The notes below the pieces were generated by a model, which had not been told where the DNA came from, made no database searches, and saw only the letters and a program-made list of their open reading frames with translations. From NCBI GenBank assembly GCA_947095535.1, contig OX352772.1, positions 271,573,940 through 271,637,939 on the forward strand: a DNA stretch of 64,000 nucleotides, in the 5' to 3' direction. A program made the position numbers and the translations under genes. The DNA is from Poecilobothrus nobilitatus. Lineage: Eukaryota > Arthropoda > Insecta > Diptera > Dolichopodidae. Positions 1 to 9,157 of the stretch are shown here, one piece after another (the stretch's first letter is position 1; each line of letters begins with the position of its first letter).

Positions 1-306
1 ATTTTTAACTGGTGGTAATTCAGGCTTATAAAAAGAACCGGTTCTTGGATTATTTGTGTAATCAAGTGTATTTAATAAATTCAGTTCTTTTAAATTTTGC
101 AATTGTAAATATTTCTGTTGACCAGTTGGGTTGATAACCATTTGCAAAAATACCTTTAAATTTGTTTATACGAAAATAATCTCCAACTTTACATTTTGCT
201 TTACGGAACACTTTTAACTTACTCTAGACAGTTTTTAATAGTAATTTTTCGTTTTTCTTTGTAACTTTTTTTGGTGGAAGTTTAAATGTACCATGTATGT
301 TGAGTT
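1..306 (-). pseudogene. Polinton integrase C-terminal fragment (element D)
   Basis: The minus strand encodes pieces of the integrase C-terminal region. A KLPP-K-x-TKKNEK stretch lies near 240-290, an SH3-like segment with VGDY-RINKFKG and GYQPNWS lies near 95-215, and a GSFYKPE-type linker runs to position 1. The same order is seen in the integrases at 9158-10017 and 16742-17692. The window edge cuts it before the chromodomain. A stop near 225 and a frame change near 55-65 break it. The catalytic core is absent, because the gene is interrupted on its 5' side by the GC-rich block at 306-575. It could not act as an integrase. Confidence 0.7.
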
Positions 307-575
307 GTATTTCTCCGGTTCCTGAAGGCCGGTTTCCTTTAAAGAGGGACCTTATTCTGGCGGACCCCGCTTTCTCGATTTTGGATAGCATCTCCGGAGG
401 TCTGAAATATAGTCCCAAGGTCATTGAGGGTCCGGTATCGGTCCTTGTTACTGGTAGGGGCTCCCTTACATTATAGGTAAAGAGCAAAGGAAGCCCCCGG
501 TTATCAAGGGGCTCTGGGCCGAAATTGTTTTGGAAAGCTTCTTCGGAGGTCCGATCACGTGATCTCTCTTTTTTA
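306..575. other. GC-rich insert of unknown origin
   Basis: This block is clearly richer in G and C than the roughly 25-30% GC around it. It is stop-free on the minus strand in frame with the integrase tail beside it, but its translation resembles no Polinton protein I recognise. It separates the integrase tail from the next Polinton remnant. It may be a small foreign insertion or a piece of another transposon. I see no terminal repeats or target duplication. Confidence 0.4.
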
Positions 576-633
576 AAATCGTAGTAGGTACATAAATTAG
601 AGGTTTTCAAGTTATTCTAATTTAGTAAGTAAA

Positions 634-1051
634 ATGAGCAGAAAGGCAGTAGCAGATTTACAATTTATTATTGGAAACAATAAGCAATATTTTTTGAAAG
701 AATTTGATTTGGTAGCTGAAGCCTCATTCTAATATTGTTCCTCTTTAAAGCGCCTTATTTATTTGAGGAGTCAAATGAAAATGCTAAACAACAAATAAAT
801 ACAACAAAAATACAATTAATCGACTTGACTGGGATGACGAAGGGTCTAGGAAAAATGAATTCTTAGATAAATTTGTTTCAAGATCAGTAGAAGTTATCAA
901 TTTTGATAATAAAATTCCATCTCTTCCAAAAATAAAAAATTTCACAACTATTTGACTTCAACATAAAGAAAATCATTTAAGATGTGCTGTAAAAAACTGT
1001 ATGAATCAATATTTTCTTTTATATATGTATGTATTTAATAAAAGAAAATAA
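634..1051 (+). pseudogene. Exonuclease-like Polinton protein remnant (element D)
   Basis: The translation from ATG 634 begins with a DLQF-type motif and a KQYFLKE stretch. It is broken by a stop near 730 and later frame changes. It ends with a recognisable LRCAVKNC-type motif and stops at 1049-1051. The intact relative is at 2480-2971, with others at 55343 and 62432. The family has no assigned function here; a finding argues for a degenerate exonuclease-like fold. It is a dead copy. Confidence 0.6.
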
Positions 1052-1077
1052 TTGGCTTTAAAAAATGTTTGTTTTAT

Positions 1078-1241
1078 TTATTCTTGACCAATATATTTTT
1101 TCAGACAAGAAACATAGGTATTTCATAAAATAGCCTAGAATAGTTGCTCAGTATTTGTAAATTCATAGAAATGTAAAAATCTTCCTGTTCCAATCCTAGT
1201 TTGTTCTTTTCAATACATCTCTCAATATATTTGAATACGTA
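1078..1241 (-). pseudogene. C-terminus of the small SYTYFL-family protein (element D)
   Basis: Minus-strand codons give a LEQEDFYI segment followed by NYSRLFYEIP, matching the end of the 216-residue protein at 16028-16678. The open frame runs on into the TIR of element A, so the apparent N-terminus is TIR sequence and not part of the gene. Element A appears to have inserted in or next to this gene and removed the rest. Function unknown. Confidence 0.6.
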
Positions 1242-2221
1242 AGTAGGTAATCCTGCACTTGGGGATGGGAAAAAATCATGCCATATCGCACCGAAGACCA
1301 CGCCCACTGACCTATATTTTGATTGATGGGTTTAATGTAGGTTATTCTTAGTTAGTAGGTCAAAAACTTGTTTTGTTTGTTTTGGTTTAGGTTATAAGCA
1401 TGGGTTGTTAACTTATAAGTTGCAAGTGGTTGTATAGTAAGAAATGAAGGTTGTTGGTACTGTAGAAGTTGTTAGGCAAGCTTAATGAACTGGTCAAGTT
1501 TAGGTTATAAGCATGGGTTGTTAACTTATAAGTTGCAAGTGGTTGTATAGTAGGAAATGGAGGTTATTGGTACTACAGAAGTTGTTAGGCAAGGTTAATG
1601 AACTGGACAAGTTTAGGTTATAAGCATGGGTTGTTAACTTATAAGTTGCAAGTGGTTGTATAGTAGGAAATGATGGTTGTTGGTACTGTAGAAGTTGTTA
1701 GGCAAGGTTAATGAACTGAACAAGTTTAGGATGTTTAGGTTTTTCAATAAATTCATTGATACTTTGTAATAGGATATCATACAAATAGAAAGATGATTTT
1801 TTTCAGGTCAAATCAAGTTTATTTTCTTAAATTGCGCAAAATCGCATGCTTAATAAAATATACCTACATACGTAAAAGGAGATAAAAGAAACGAAAAAAA
1901 CTTGTTTTTATTATTTAATAAGAAAAATATTCATAGGTACTTTTGAATACCAAGATGTAAATAATAAAAATAAAAACAAAACGTAAACAAGAAGTAGGTA
2001 CAAAGTGTATTTTTGTTTTGAAGATCAATAATTGTTGTAAGTTGTTATTATAGTTTTAAAGCTGCAAAATAAAAAAAAAATAAAAATTATGGAATTATAG
2101 GTGCATCTGTTACGTAAGATTTTTTCTGTTCTATAACAACATTGAGAAAATAACCGGAAATCTTTGATTTACTTGGTTTTGTTATTATTGCGTTACATTC
2201 TATACTGTAAGGAATCAAAAA
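1242..2221 (+). repeat. Left terminal inverted repeat of element A
   Basis: This matches the reverse complement of 31878-32927, from the outer AGTAGGTAATCC end to an inner segment near the CTGTAAGGAAT at 2206-2216. The copies differ by small changes, by one extra 113-bp subrepeat on the left, and by about 200 bp present only on the right (about 32040-32260). The span is noncoding. Confidence 0.88.
1390..1728 (+). repeat. Three tandem 113-bp units in the left TIR
   Basis: Units begin at 1390, 1503 and 1616, each opening GGTTATAAGCATGGGTTG and ending near AAGTTTA. They differ at a few positions. The right TIR has two such units (about 32595-32816). Subterminal tandem repeats in TIRs may bind element proteins; this is inference. 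Confidence 0.9.
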
Positions 2222-2257
2222 GGCAAATAATTTTGTATTTGAAAATATTTTACAATT

Positions 2258-2461
2258 TTACAGAAACCTGTGTTGGAAAATTTTTTTACGATGATCAGAT
2301 GTTAATATTTTAGAAATAGCTAGACCAACTTTTTCTATACGTCGTTGAAATCTACTTCTATCACGTGCGTATTTTTCCCAATGACCTTTCCTTGCTGATC
2401 TGTAAGCATAGACCCATATATGCATAACGTGAATTTCTTGTTTTATGTTCATATTGTGCAA
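2258..2461 (-). CDS. Small basic protein, conserved beside the exonuclease-like gene
   Basis: This 67-residue open frame contains YRSARKGHWE, then RDRSRFQRRIEKVGLAIS and TSDH. The same run follows the exonuclease-like gene in element C in another frame (about 55830-55980 and 62920-63069). Conservation suggests a real coding segment. It could be a separate small gene or a C-terminal extension of the upstream frame that has lost its join. It starts 19 bp past the stop of the upstream gene on the same strand. It is rich in K and R. Function unknown. Confidence 0.5.
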   Translation of the reverse strand: MHNMNIKQEIHVMHIWVYAYRSARKGHWEKYARDRSRFQRRIEKVGLAISKILTSDHRKKIFQHRFL

Positions 2462-2479
2462 GTATGAAAATTGAAGGTC

Positions 2480-2971
2480 TTAATCTAACATTTTTTCTTT
2501 TAAAAGATGCATATATACATTAAAACAATTTTTAACAGCACATCTGAAACTCTTGTTTGATAAGTGTATAGGGCAATTTGAATTAAAGTTTTCAATCTTT
2601 TGTAATGATGGCAAGTCTCTGCTTAGATCTTCTATTTTAACACTGTCAATGTAGTTTTGAAGGAAAAGTTTTTTTTGTTCTCCTTTAACATAATTTTTTT
2701 CCGCTGACTCTAAATAGTGTTTTAATATACATTTTACATCTAAATATTCAACTAAACCGTTATTCCATTTAAGTCCATTTATTTTATTTTCGCAATACTG
2801 GTTATTATATTTCACATCTTGACTAAGCTCTTCTGCGGGGTACGGTGCTTTGAAATGATACACAGTTGCAATTAAACTTCCTTTTTCAAGTATGGCTAAC
2901 TCTTTTAGGAAATATTGTTTTTCATTTCCTTGCAAAAATTGTAGGTCAACTATAAAAACTGGTTTAACCAT
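2480..2971 (-). CDS. Exonuclease-like Polinton protein (DLQF family)
   Basis: This is a 163-residue frame from ATG 2971. I chose that start because it directly precedes the conserved FIVDLQF strand; the open frame extends further upstream but without conservation. Ordered motifs are VDLQF (about residues 7-11), KQYFLKELAIL, a YHFKAP strand, NYVKGEQKKLFL, IEDLS and a C-terminal CPIHLS...RCAVKNC pair. Relatives occur in elements B, C and D. The arrangement recalls a DEDD-type exonuclease fold in which acidic residues are partly replaced (D-x-Q rather than D-x-E), but I infer this from pattern only. It is divergent from the ATPase gene at 3113. Confidence 0.6.
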   Translation of the reverse strand: MVKPVFIVDLQFLQGNEKQYFLKELAILEKGSLIATVYHFKAPYPAEELSQDVKYNNQYCENKINGLKWNNGLVEYLDVKCILKHYLESAEKNYVKGEQKKLFLQNYIDSVKIEDLSRDLPSLQKIENFNSNCPIHLSNKSFRCAVKNCFNVYMHLLKEKMLD

Positions 2972-3112
2972 GTCGAAGGTTTGTAAAAGAATGTTCAATG
3001 AAATAACTAAATTTACATTTATATTCATTTCGAAAAAGAGCTGTTCATATAAATATAGGTTAGCAATGATTGTTTGAACTAATACAACTATGTTTTTCAC
3101 CCATTTACAATA

Positions 3113-3762
3113 ATGGTGGTGGGGCCATCCTGCTGTGGTAAAACCGCATTTATTCGTAATTTAATAAAATATAAAGAAGAAAATATACTACCACATATTA
3201 ATAGAATTATTTGGTGTAATCCAGACAAAAATGCTGTTCCACTATATATGAAAGATGTTGAATATAGTAACACTATTCCAGATTTTATTGATAATCAAGA
3301 ACCTTTGTTAGTTATTATCGATGATATGATGTTCAGTTCTCATGATAAGTTTGTATGTGATTTATTTACTAGAGGATCCATCATAGAAATTTATCTGTAA
3401 TATTTGTAACACAAAATGTTTTTCACCAGGGTAAATTTTCAAGAGATATTTCACTCAACTGTAAATATTTAGTACTTTTCAAAAATCCAAGAGATAAATC
3501 GCAGATATTACCTCTAGCTCGCCAAATATATCCCAATCAAATTAAAGCATTTGAAAAAGTATATAATGATGTGACGTCAGTCCCATATGGCTATATATTA
3601 ATAGATCTTACTCAAGACGTTAATGATATATTTCGATTAAGAAGTGATATATTTGGGAAAGGTTTGTGTTATTGTACGAGAGATCAATTAGAACAATTTG
3701 GGGAGGAATATGAAACGTTTGAAGACCAATTGACATATATTGCACCTATTAAAAACGTCTAA
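3113..3762 (+). pseudogene. Polinton packaging ATPase (FtsK/HerA-like), frameshifted
   Basis: The N-terminal part has a Walker A motif, GPSCCGKT, a few residues in, and Walker B LLVIIDDMM near residue 70. These are typical of the genome-packaging ATPase of Polintons and related viruses. A frameshift near 3378-3390 ends the first frame at 3400. The remainder continues in another frame with a VTQN segment, a conserved LARQIYP and PYGYILIDLTQ, ending at 3762. A conserved HPFTI stretch just upstream of ATG 3113 is open in frame but has no earlier ATG. The gene heads the virion-type gene cluster. It is inactive as it stands. Confidence 0.85.
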
Positions 3763-4033
3763 ACCAAAATTCCAGAAAGTAATTATAAAACACTGTGACC
3801 CTGAAATAATAAAAACATTTTGCGAAATCTCTTTAAATATTTTACAAGGTAATTGTAATCTGAGTAAAAAAGCAACAACCCAATTACGAAAGTATAAAAA
3901 AGAATTAAGATCACTTATTTGCCGGAAAAAATCAATAAATAGCAAAAGAAAAATTATTATTTAACGTGGTGGATTTTTACCTACACTTCTTGCTGCAATA
4001 CTATCAGGCATAATCGGAAATTTTATAAAATGA
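3740..4033 (+). pseudogene. Small basic Polinton protein with hydrophobic GGFLP tail
   Basis: About 75 residues rich in K and R (ATTQLRKYKKELRSL) are followed in frame, after a TAA at 3962-3964, by RGGFLPTLLAAILSGIIGN to the stop at 4031-4033. A basic segment followed by a GGFLP hydrophobic tail is common in insect Polintons and may be membrane-active or core-type; that is inference. It overlaps the end of the ATPase by 23 bp, and its TGA overlaps the next ATG. One in-frame stop separates the two halves. Confidence 0.6.
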
Positions 4034-4703
4034 ATAATACAACATTTAATAAAATGATAATTTTAAAACCTGAGAGAAAGAATGAAGCAAAATGCAGACA
4101 TTGAACTCAATGAATTGGATAAAAATATTGTTAAATAAACATCTCACGGATACTCAAAAATGGTATTTATACAGACAAAATTTATTTAAAATAAGAAACA
4201 AAAACTGACAACTTCCTAGAAATAAAGAGGAGAAAATAAAAATTACGGAAACAAAAGGTACTCAAACTCGTGCAAAACCAATGTATATAGATGCGGAAAC
4301 TCAATCGCATTTTCTTGAATATAAGAATGTTGGAATACAATTTGTTTCTGAAGAAGAAGAAGTATATGAAAAACAAGGTGATGACGAAGTATTTGATGAT
4401 GAAATTCAGGAAAATGTTTTAACAAAAGCATTGTCAGCTGCTTCAGTTGGAGAACGTCTTAGAAAAAGAAAATCAATTAGAAATCAAAATGTACAAATTT
4501 TTGAAACTGATTCAGGAGACATTATAACTGTTCCTTTAGATAGCTCAAGCTCACCAACGAAAAAAGAAAAAACTATAAATAGCAAAGAGTTGAATAATCC
4601 ATCAAGACGTGTTTTAAGGTCAGCAGTACGTAATACTCAAACAGAACTTAATTTTCCAATCCGTAAGAATAAATCCGCAAGCTCATGGACAACATACAAG
4701 TAA
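4030..4703 (+). pseudogene. Polinton hypothetical protein, acidic/basic low complexity, 5' end broken
   Basis: From ATG 4030 the frame breaks within 25 codons, but fragments in other frames (ELNELDKN near 4099-4125, HLTDTQKWYLYRQNLFK near 4140-4190) show the gene began here. From about 4230 one frame runs clean to 4703. It has a threonine-rich stretch, an acidic centre (EEEEVYEKQGDDEVFDDE), then basic and serine-rich sequence (RRVLRSAVRN). The charged, disordered look fits a scaffold or regulatory virion protein, but the function is unknown. Its last codons overlap the next gene by 19 bp. Confidence 0.5.
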
Positions 4704-5601
4704 ATGATGAATTTTATGTCACTTTACTCAGTGATTCATCTATGAACTATTATCCAGAAAATTCATTGTCATCTTTTACAAATAAAATGAATAAATACAT
4801 GTGTGATTCAAGGTGGAAAGGCGGTATTTCAGAAATGTATGTTAATGATTTCGTTCCAAATGTGTATGGTGAAGAATGGGAAAAAAGTATTCAAATATTT
4901 ATTAAAGGTATGCAGAAAGATATGATAGGAGTTGGAACATCATATATTTCATACATAGAAAAACAAATGATATGCGACTGGAAAGTTTTTCTACTACCAA
5001 CACTAATTCAAAATATACGCCCACTTAATAGGTTTACAAGAAAAGAAGTTGAACGACAGTTGATTTGGGGAATTTTTAATTTTATAAACGATGAAGTTCA
5101 TTATACACAACCAACAAAAGCTGAGGAGATGCCTAAAAATTTAAGTTACACCACAATATGTGTTACTAAGCCTAAAATAAATATAAAAATAACAGAAAAT
5201 TACGCTTATACCCTCGAAGGACTTTTGACAACATGTTTCAATCAAGTATCTTTTAAAGTTACAGATTTTAAAAAATATAAATCACGTGTAATAGAAGCTT
5301 TCAAAACTTTTATAGATAGTGTACAATTGATTCCCATTAGTAAACCAGATATGTTTTTTATATACACAGACATAATTGAACCGCAAAAATAGGTGATAAA
5401 GATATAAGGTGTTTAAGATCTGTTAACATACAAAATTCTTTCACCGATACTGTAAAAGAATTCAGTAATATTCAATATTGCAATGTGGAGAAATCATTTA
5501 ATAACATTTCATTACTTTTATGTGATAAATATGGATACAAAATAAACTTTTCCAATAGTTCAATTCCAACAAAAATTGTATTACATTTTAAGAAAGTATA
5601 A
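4685..5601 (+). pseudogene. Minor capsid (penton-like) protein of Polinton, frameshifted at the C-terminus
   Basis: The 235-residue frame from 4685 opens with FYVTLLSDSSMNYYPENS and SSFTNKM, then WKGGISEMYVNDF. This is the opening seen in insect Polinton proteins proposed as the single-jelly-roll minor capsid protein. TAG at 5390-5392 ends it, but another frame continues from GDKDIRCLRSVN (5392) through a hydrophobic tail to TAA 5599-5601, so a frameshift near 5385 cut the last 69 or so residues. It lies between the hypothetical protein and the small virion protein, upstream of MCP, the usual place. Family assignment is from memory of the motif. Confidence 0.65.
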
Positions 5602-5647
5602 ATAAAAGCGATTTTACAAAACTATATATTATTTTATTTTATTCATT

Positions 5648-6088
5648 ATGGAGAGATCGTACTACAAATATTATTTAGTTCAATCAGGAAAAGGTCTTGA
5701 GGATATTGGTCCTTTGTTACACTCAATTGTACCTTACCAAAGGGGACGAGGGTTAGGGAGCTTTTTCGGTGGTCTTTTTAGATATTTAAAACCAATATTT
5801 ACGTCTGGAACTAATATATTTAAAAAAGAGGTTATTAACTCTGGTATTAATGCATTATCTGATATTGCCACAGGTGCAAATGTAAAAGAAGTGGTTCAAG
5901 ATCGAAGTAAAGAGATAATGAAAAATGTAAGACGAGGTGCAGTTCGGAAACTCAATGAAATGTATGGACAAGGCAAAAGAAAACGAAGAAAACCTATAAA
6001 AAGAGCTCTCATTAATAATTTAAATTATTTTACGTTGAAGCGACGCAAAGTTAATAACAAAAACCAACAAAAAGATATTTTTGAATAA
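5648..6088 (+). CDS. Small glycine/arginine-rich virion-type protein
   Basis: This is an intact 146-residue frame. Residues 30-55 contain YQRGRGLGSFFGGLFRYLKP, an amphipathic glycine/aromatic stretch typical of a small Polinton protein encoded just before MCP. The middle is helical and charged, and the end is strongly basic (QGKRKRRKPIKRA), fitting DNA or core binding. It resembles adenovirus-like core or membrane-lytic minor proteins in character only; homology is not shown. It ends two bases before the MCP ATG, suggesting one transcript. It is one of the few undamaged genes in element A. Confidence 0.65.
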   Translation: MERSYYKYYLVQSGKGLEDIGPLLHSIVPYQRGRGLGSFFGGLFRYLKPIFTSGTNIFKKEVINSGINALSDIATGANVKEVVQDRSKEIMKNVRRGAVRKLNEMYGQGKRKRRKPIKRALINNLNYFTLKRRKVNNKNQQKDIFE

Positions 6089-6090
6089 TT

Positions 6091-7383
6091 ATGATTGAAT
6101 GTATGAAATCAGAGCTTGATATTTTTAAAACACAGCCTTTTCAGTCAAGTATTTTACGATCTGCAGAAGTTTCCTATAACCCTATTGCTTCTTTAGATAA
6201 TCCATCTGTCATAGAATTTGTTTCACTAGGGCACGGTGATACATATAGAGACTTTTCTTCGACATATCTAAAATTAAAAGTACAAATTTAAAAAAAAATG
6301 GAACTCATTGGAATAAAGATAAAAAAAACTGATGGAATACCTATATAACAACCAAGTGTGGTTAATAATATGTTACATTCATTAATAAAACAATGCAATG
6401 TTCAACTAAATGGAAAGAATATATCTCCATCTGATGGCAATTATCATTACAGAGCTTATATTGAATCATTGTTAAATTATGGTACTACAACGCATTTGGA
6501 GTGTGGTGGATGGATGTTAGATAAGCCAAATATAGCAAAAACAGATAATAGTGGTTCAAAAGAACGTCAAAAATTATACCAAAATAGCAATGTAGTGGAA
6601 CTTATGGGGAAACTACATTTAGATATGTTTAACCAACCTACACTTCTCATAAACAATGTCGATGTTCGAGTTATTCTAACATTAGAAAACCCACATTTTT
6701 ACCTCTTTGCAGATGATACTGATGAATCTCAACTGAAAATTTTAGAAGCAACTTTATTTATGGGACATGTAACAATTAATCCTATTGTGCTATTAGCACA
6801 TAATGCTGTATTGGAAAAAACTAATGCCAAATACAATTACAAACGGGTAGAGTTAAAAACTATTACCATTCCACAGAATAGTTCATCAATATCACTTGAT
6901 AATGTTTTTATTGGACAGTTGCCAAACACAATCATTTTTTGCATGACAGAAAATACAGGTTACTCTGGAAAAAGGTCAAAAAACCCATACAATTTTAAAC
7001 ATTTTGATATTTCACAATTTGTGTTAAACGTAAATGGTGTTTAAATACCTAATTCAGCAATTGAAACCAGTTTTTCAGATGAAAATAATTGCTGTACAAG
7101 AGCATACAGTACACTTTTTTCAGGAACTGGAATTTACCATAATGATAAAGGTCATCGGATAACAAAAACAATGTTTAGTGATGGGTTTTTCATTCTAGCT
7201 TTTGAGTTAACTCCAGATGCATCAGGAAATGAAGTGTGTCAAGGTCTACTAAATCAAGGTACAGTTAGAATTGAGGCAAGGCTATCAAAACCACTTACAT
7301 CTACACTGACTACTATTGTTTATGGAGAATTTGATGCAAGTTTACAAATTGATAAAAACCGAAATATATTCTCAAACCTATAA
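6091..7383 (+). pseudogene. Polinton major capsid protein (double jelly-roll), with in-frame stops
   Basis: The start, MIECMKSELDIF then PIASLDNPSVIEFVS, is the hallmark of Polinton MCP (annotated in many animals as F54H12.2-like). One frame runs the whole 1,293 bp and is interrupted by TAA at 6289, 6346 and 7042. Downstream motifs include NNMLHSLIKQCNVQLNGK, ISPSDGNYHYRAYIE and a C-terminal YGEFDASLQIDKNRNIF. At 7042 element C has CAA, so that stop is a C-to-T change in A. The length of about 430 codons is near normal for the family. The reading frame is broken in A, though most of the protein sequence is still recognisable. Confidence 0.85.
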
Positions 7384-7420
7384 ATAGCATACATAAAAGT
7401 AAATTTGAATATTTGACAAA

Positions 7421-7754
7421 ATGTCACTGTCTTGTGCACTTCTGGATGTAAGATTTTGTAGTGATGATAATAATACCTTGTTTGCGAAATATATTTGCAT
7501 AGTTGGTTTTAAAGAACCTTGTAAAAAGTTTGTAAAAGAGCTCAAGTATAAATTTCCAACTAGGGATGTTATAAATGATAATTTTGATAATTACTCTTTT
7601 GGAACTGTGTACAACGATAAAATAAATAAAGAGCTCTGTCAAATACTAGAAAAATTTGATGTTATTATAACAAATAAAAAAATCAAAAAAGAGTTTTTCA
7701 TCAACTTATATTAAAGAAACAACTAAAGTATATGACTTGAGTCAATTTGATTGA
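7421..7754 (+). pseudogene. Second exonuclease-like Polinton protein (LDVRF family), 3' frameshift
   Basis: The 97-residue frame opens SCALLDVRFCSDD and contains FDVIITNKKIKKEFF. The natural end (YDLSQFD) lies in another frame up to 7754, so a frameshift near 7690 truncates it. A relative in B (15285-15453) ends KFDLIVTNGKAKKEYILQHI...IIDLSSF, and shorter relatives are at 54600-54787 and 61510-61690. The strand order and the IxxxxxxKxxF-IxDLS signature match the DLQF family at 2480-2971, suggesting the two are paralogues. Its last base overlaps the protease ATG. Function unknown. Confidence 0.55.
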
Positions 7755-8241
7755 TGAATACCCTAGAGATAAGTGACGTATTAAGATGTAACAAACACAC
7801 ACGTAAATTTTTTAAAGGAGTTTTTGCTCTCGATCAACTCCCCAGAATAATTGAAAAACAAACTTTTTTAATTGTAAACACTGATAAATCAAAAGATCCG
7901 GGAACACATTGGTTAGCTATTTTTAAGCCAAAAAATGGCTGTGTTGAATATTTTGATTCGTTTGGTAGAAAACCAGATAAATTAGAAATTTTAAGTTACT
8001 TAAAAAACCAATGTATAATTTTTAATAAGAAACAGTTACAAAGTAACTATTCAGATGTCTGTGGGCAATATTGTTGTGTTTATACGTGGTATAGATGTTG
8101 CGGTTATAGTATGAACGCTTTTTTAAAAAAATTAATAAAGGAAATCAACTAGAAAACGATAAGTATATTTTAAGTACCTTTCAAAATGTATTTGGAAAAT
8201 ATAACTCATTACAATTTTGTGTTCCTAAAACGTATAAATAA
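7754..8241 (+). pseudogene. Adenain-like cysteine protease (Polinton maturation protease), 3' frameshift
   Basis: From ATG 7754 the protein has DPGTHWLAIF (catalytic His), CVEYFDSFG (Asp) and SDVCGQYCCVY (Gln and Cys). This is the full His-Asp-Gln-Cys set of C5/adenain proteases that cleave capsid precursors. After the catalytic Cys, a homopolymer near 8120-8140 shifts the frame. The original frame stops at 8150-8152, while the conserved tail (LENDKYILSTFQ) runs in another frame to 8241. The catalytic core is therefore complete in one frame and only the last 30 or so residues are lost. It overlaps the preceding gene by one base and follows MCP in the virion module. Confidence 0.85.
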
Positions 8242-8278
8242 TAAAAACAATATAAACAGGTTTTAGTGAAATTAAAAG

Positions 8279-8690
8279 AATGAAAGCGCACCAGGTCAGA
8301 ACACAAATTTATTGAGTTTATTAAGTTGAGTTATTATTAAGTTACACATATTTTCTCAATAAGAGTCATACGTTAAAAATTGCTGTTGGATTTGACTGTG
8401 AGTCATTTGAAGCCTCAAGTATAATTCACCGTATTGGTAAAAAGTCAATTATCTTAAAATATGATGAATGGAATAAATTTTATTACGAATTTAACAAAAA
8501 ATTCGATAAGCTGATAATAAAAGATATAAAACAGAACTTTCATCATGGGCTAAAATCAGCGAACAGGCAAAGTATAAGTATTAACAAAGAAGAAGCAGAG
8601 CAGTTTTACAATTTAAGCGATTTTCTTCACGCAGTGATGACCTATTATAAATCTGCTGAGTTAAATGTAAAAAACTATGTTCGGGAAAGA
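8279..8690 (+). pseudogene. SYTYFL-family conserved Polinton protein, truncated
   Basis: After a broken start, the translation gives LLSYTYFLNKSHTLKIAVGFD, then IIHRIGKKSIILKYDEWNKFY and SINKEEAEQFYNL. It matches the intact 216-residue protein at 16028-16678 and those at 53530-54058 and 60440-60972. The C-terminal third (with NYSRLFYEIP) is missing. The sequence runs instead into a palindromic AGATCTAGA/AGATCT cluster at 8689-8718 and meets the acidic gene on the other strand. Function unknown. Confidence 0.6.
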
Positions 8691-8691
8691 T

Positions 8692-8967
8692 CTAGAGATC
8701 TAGAAAGATCTCAAGATCTCCCTGCTGATTATTTATGTCCCAAATTTCATTAAATGGAACTGCTTCCTCATCTTCCTCAATTTCTTCTTCCATTTCTTCT
8801 TCTTCGTCTTCTAATTCAACTATTTGGAACGGTGGTATAAATTCCTCAGTTTCTGCTAAATCTTCGTCGTCCATGGTGGACGTAATTTCATTTTCTTGTA
8901 TCTGACCTTGTGTATTTACATCATCTACAGTTTCTTTAAATGGAAATGATGTGGAATCAGGCAGCAT
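8692..8967 (-). CDS. Small highly acidic Polinton protein
   Basis: This is an intact 91-residue frame opening MLPDSTSFPFKE, with TEEFIPPFQIVE, a run of about 20 E/D residues, then EIWDINNQQGD. Relatives in element C (53190-53418 and 60098-60326) share M-PDST-FP, EEFIPPFQ and the W-EINNQKGD end, so it is a conserved gene despite low complexity. It lies opposite to and between the SYTYFL and integrase genes, an order kept in C. It may be a histone-mimic or regulatory acidic protein; that is speculation. Confidence 0.6.
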   Translation of the reverse strand: MLPDSTSFPFKETVDDVNTQGQIQENEITSTMDDEDLAETEEFIPPFQIVELEDEEEEMEEEIEEDEEAVPFNEIWDINNQQGDLEIFLDL

Positions 8968-9157
8968 TTCAGTGAGTTGTTGAGCAGTCAGAATGGAAAT
9001 GAATTAAATTTGAAAATAAAAGTTGAGTTATATACTCATGTAGAAAAGTATAAAAGCAAATAAAACTCAATTAGATGATTAGTTTAAACAATGCTTTGGT
9101 CTATCATTTTATGTATAATAATTATTATAACATTACATTTAACATTTTTAAAATAAA

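Noticed and set aside
1390..1728. CRISPR-like array
   Set aside because: Whole 113-bp units repeat without spacers, inside a TIR of a eukaryotic element.
6289..7044. Alternative genetic code reading TAA as glutamine
   Set aside because: The same sites are CAA in element C, other stops are TAG and TGA, and frameshifts are frequent; plain decay explains it.
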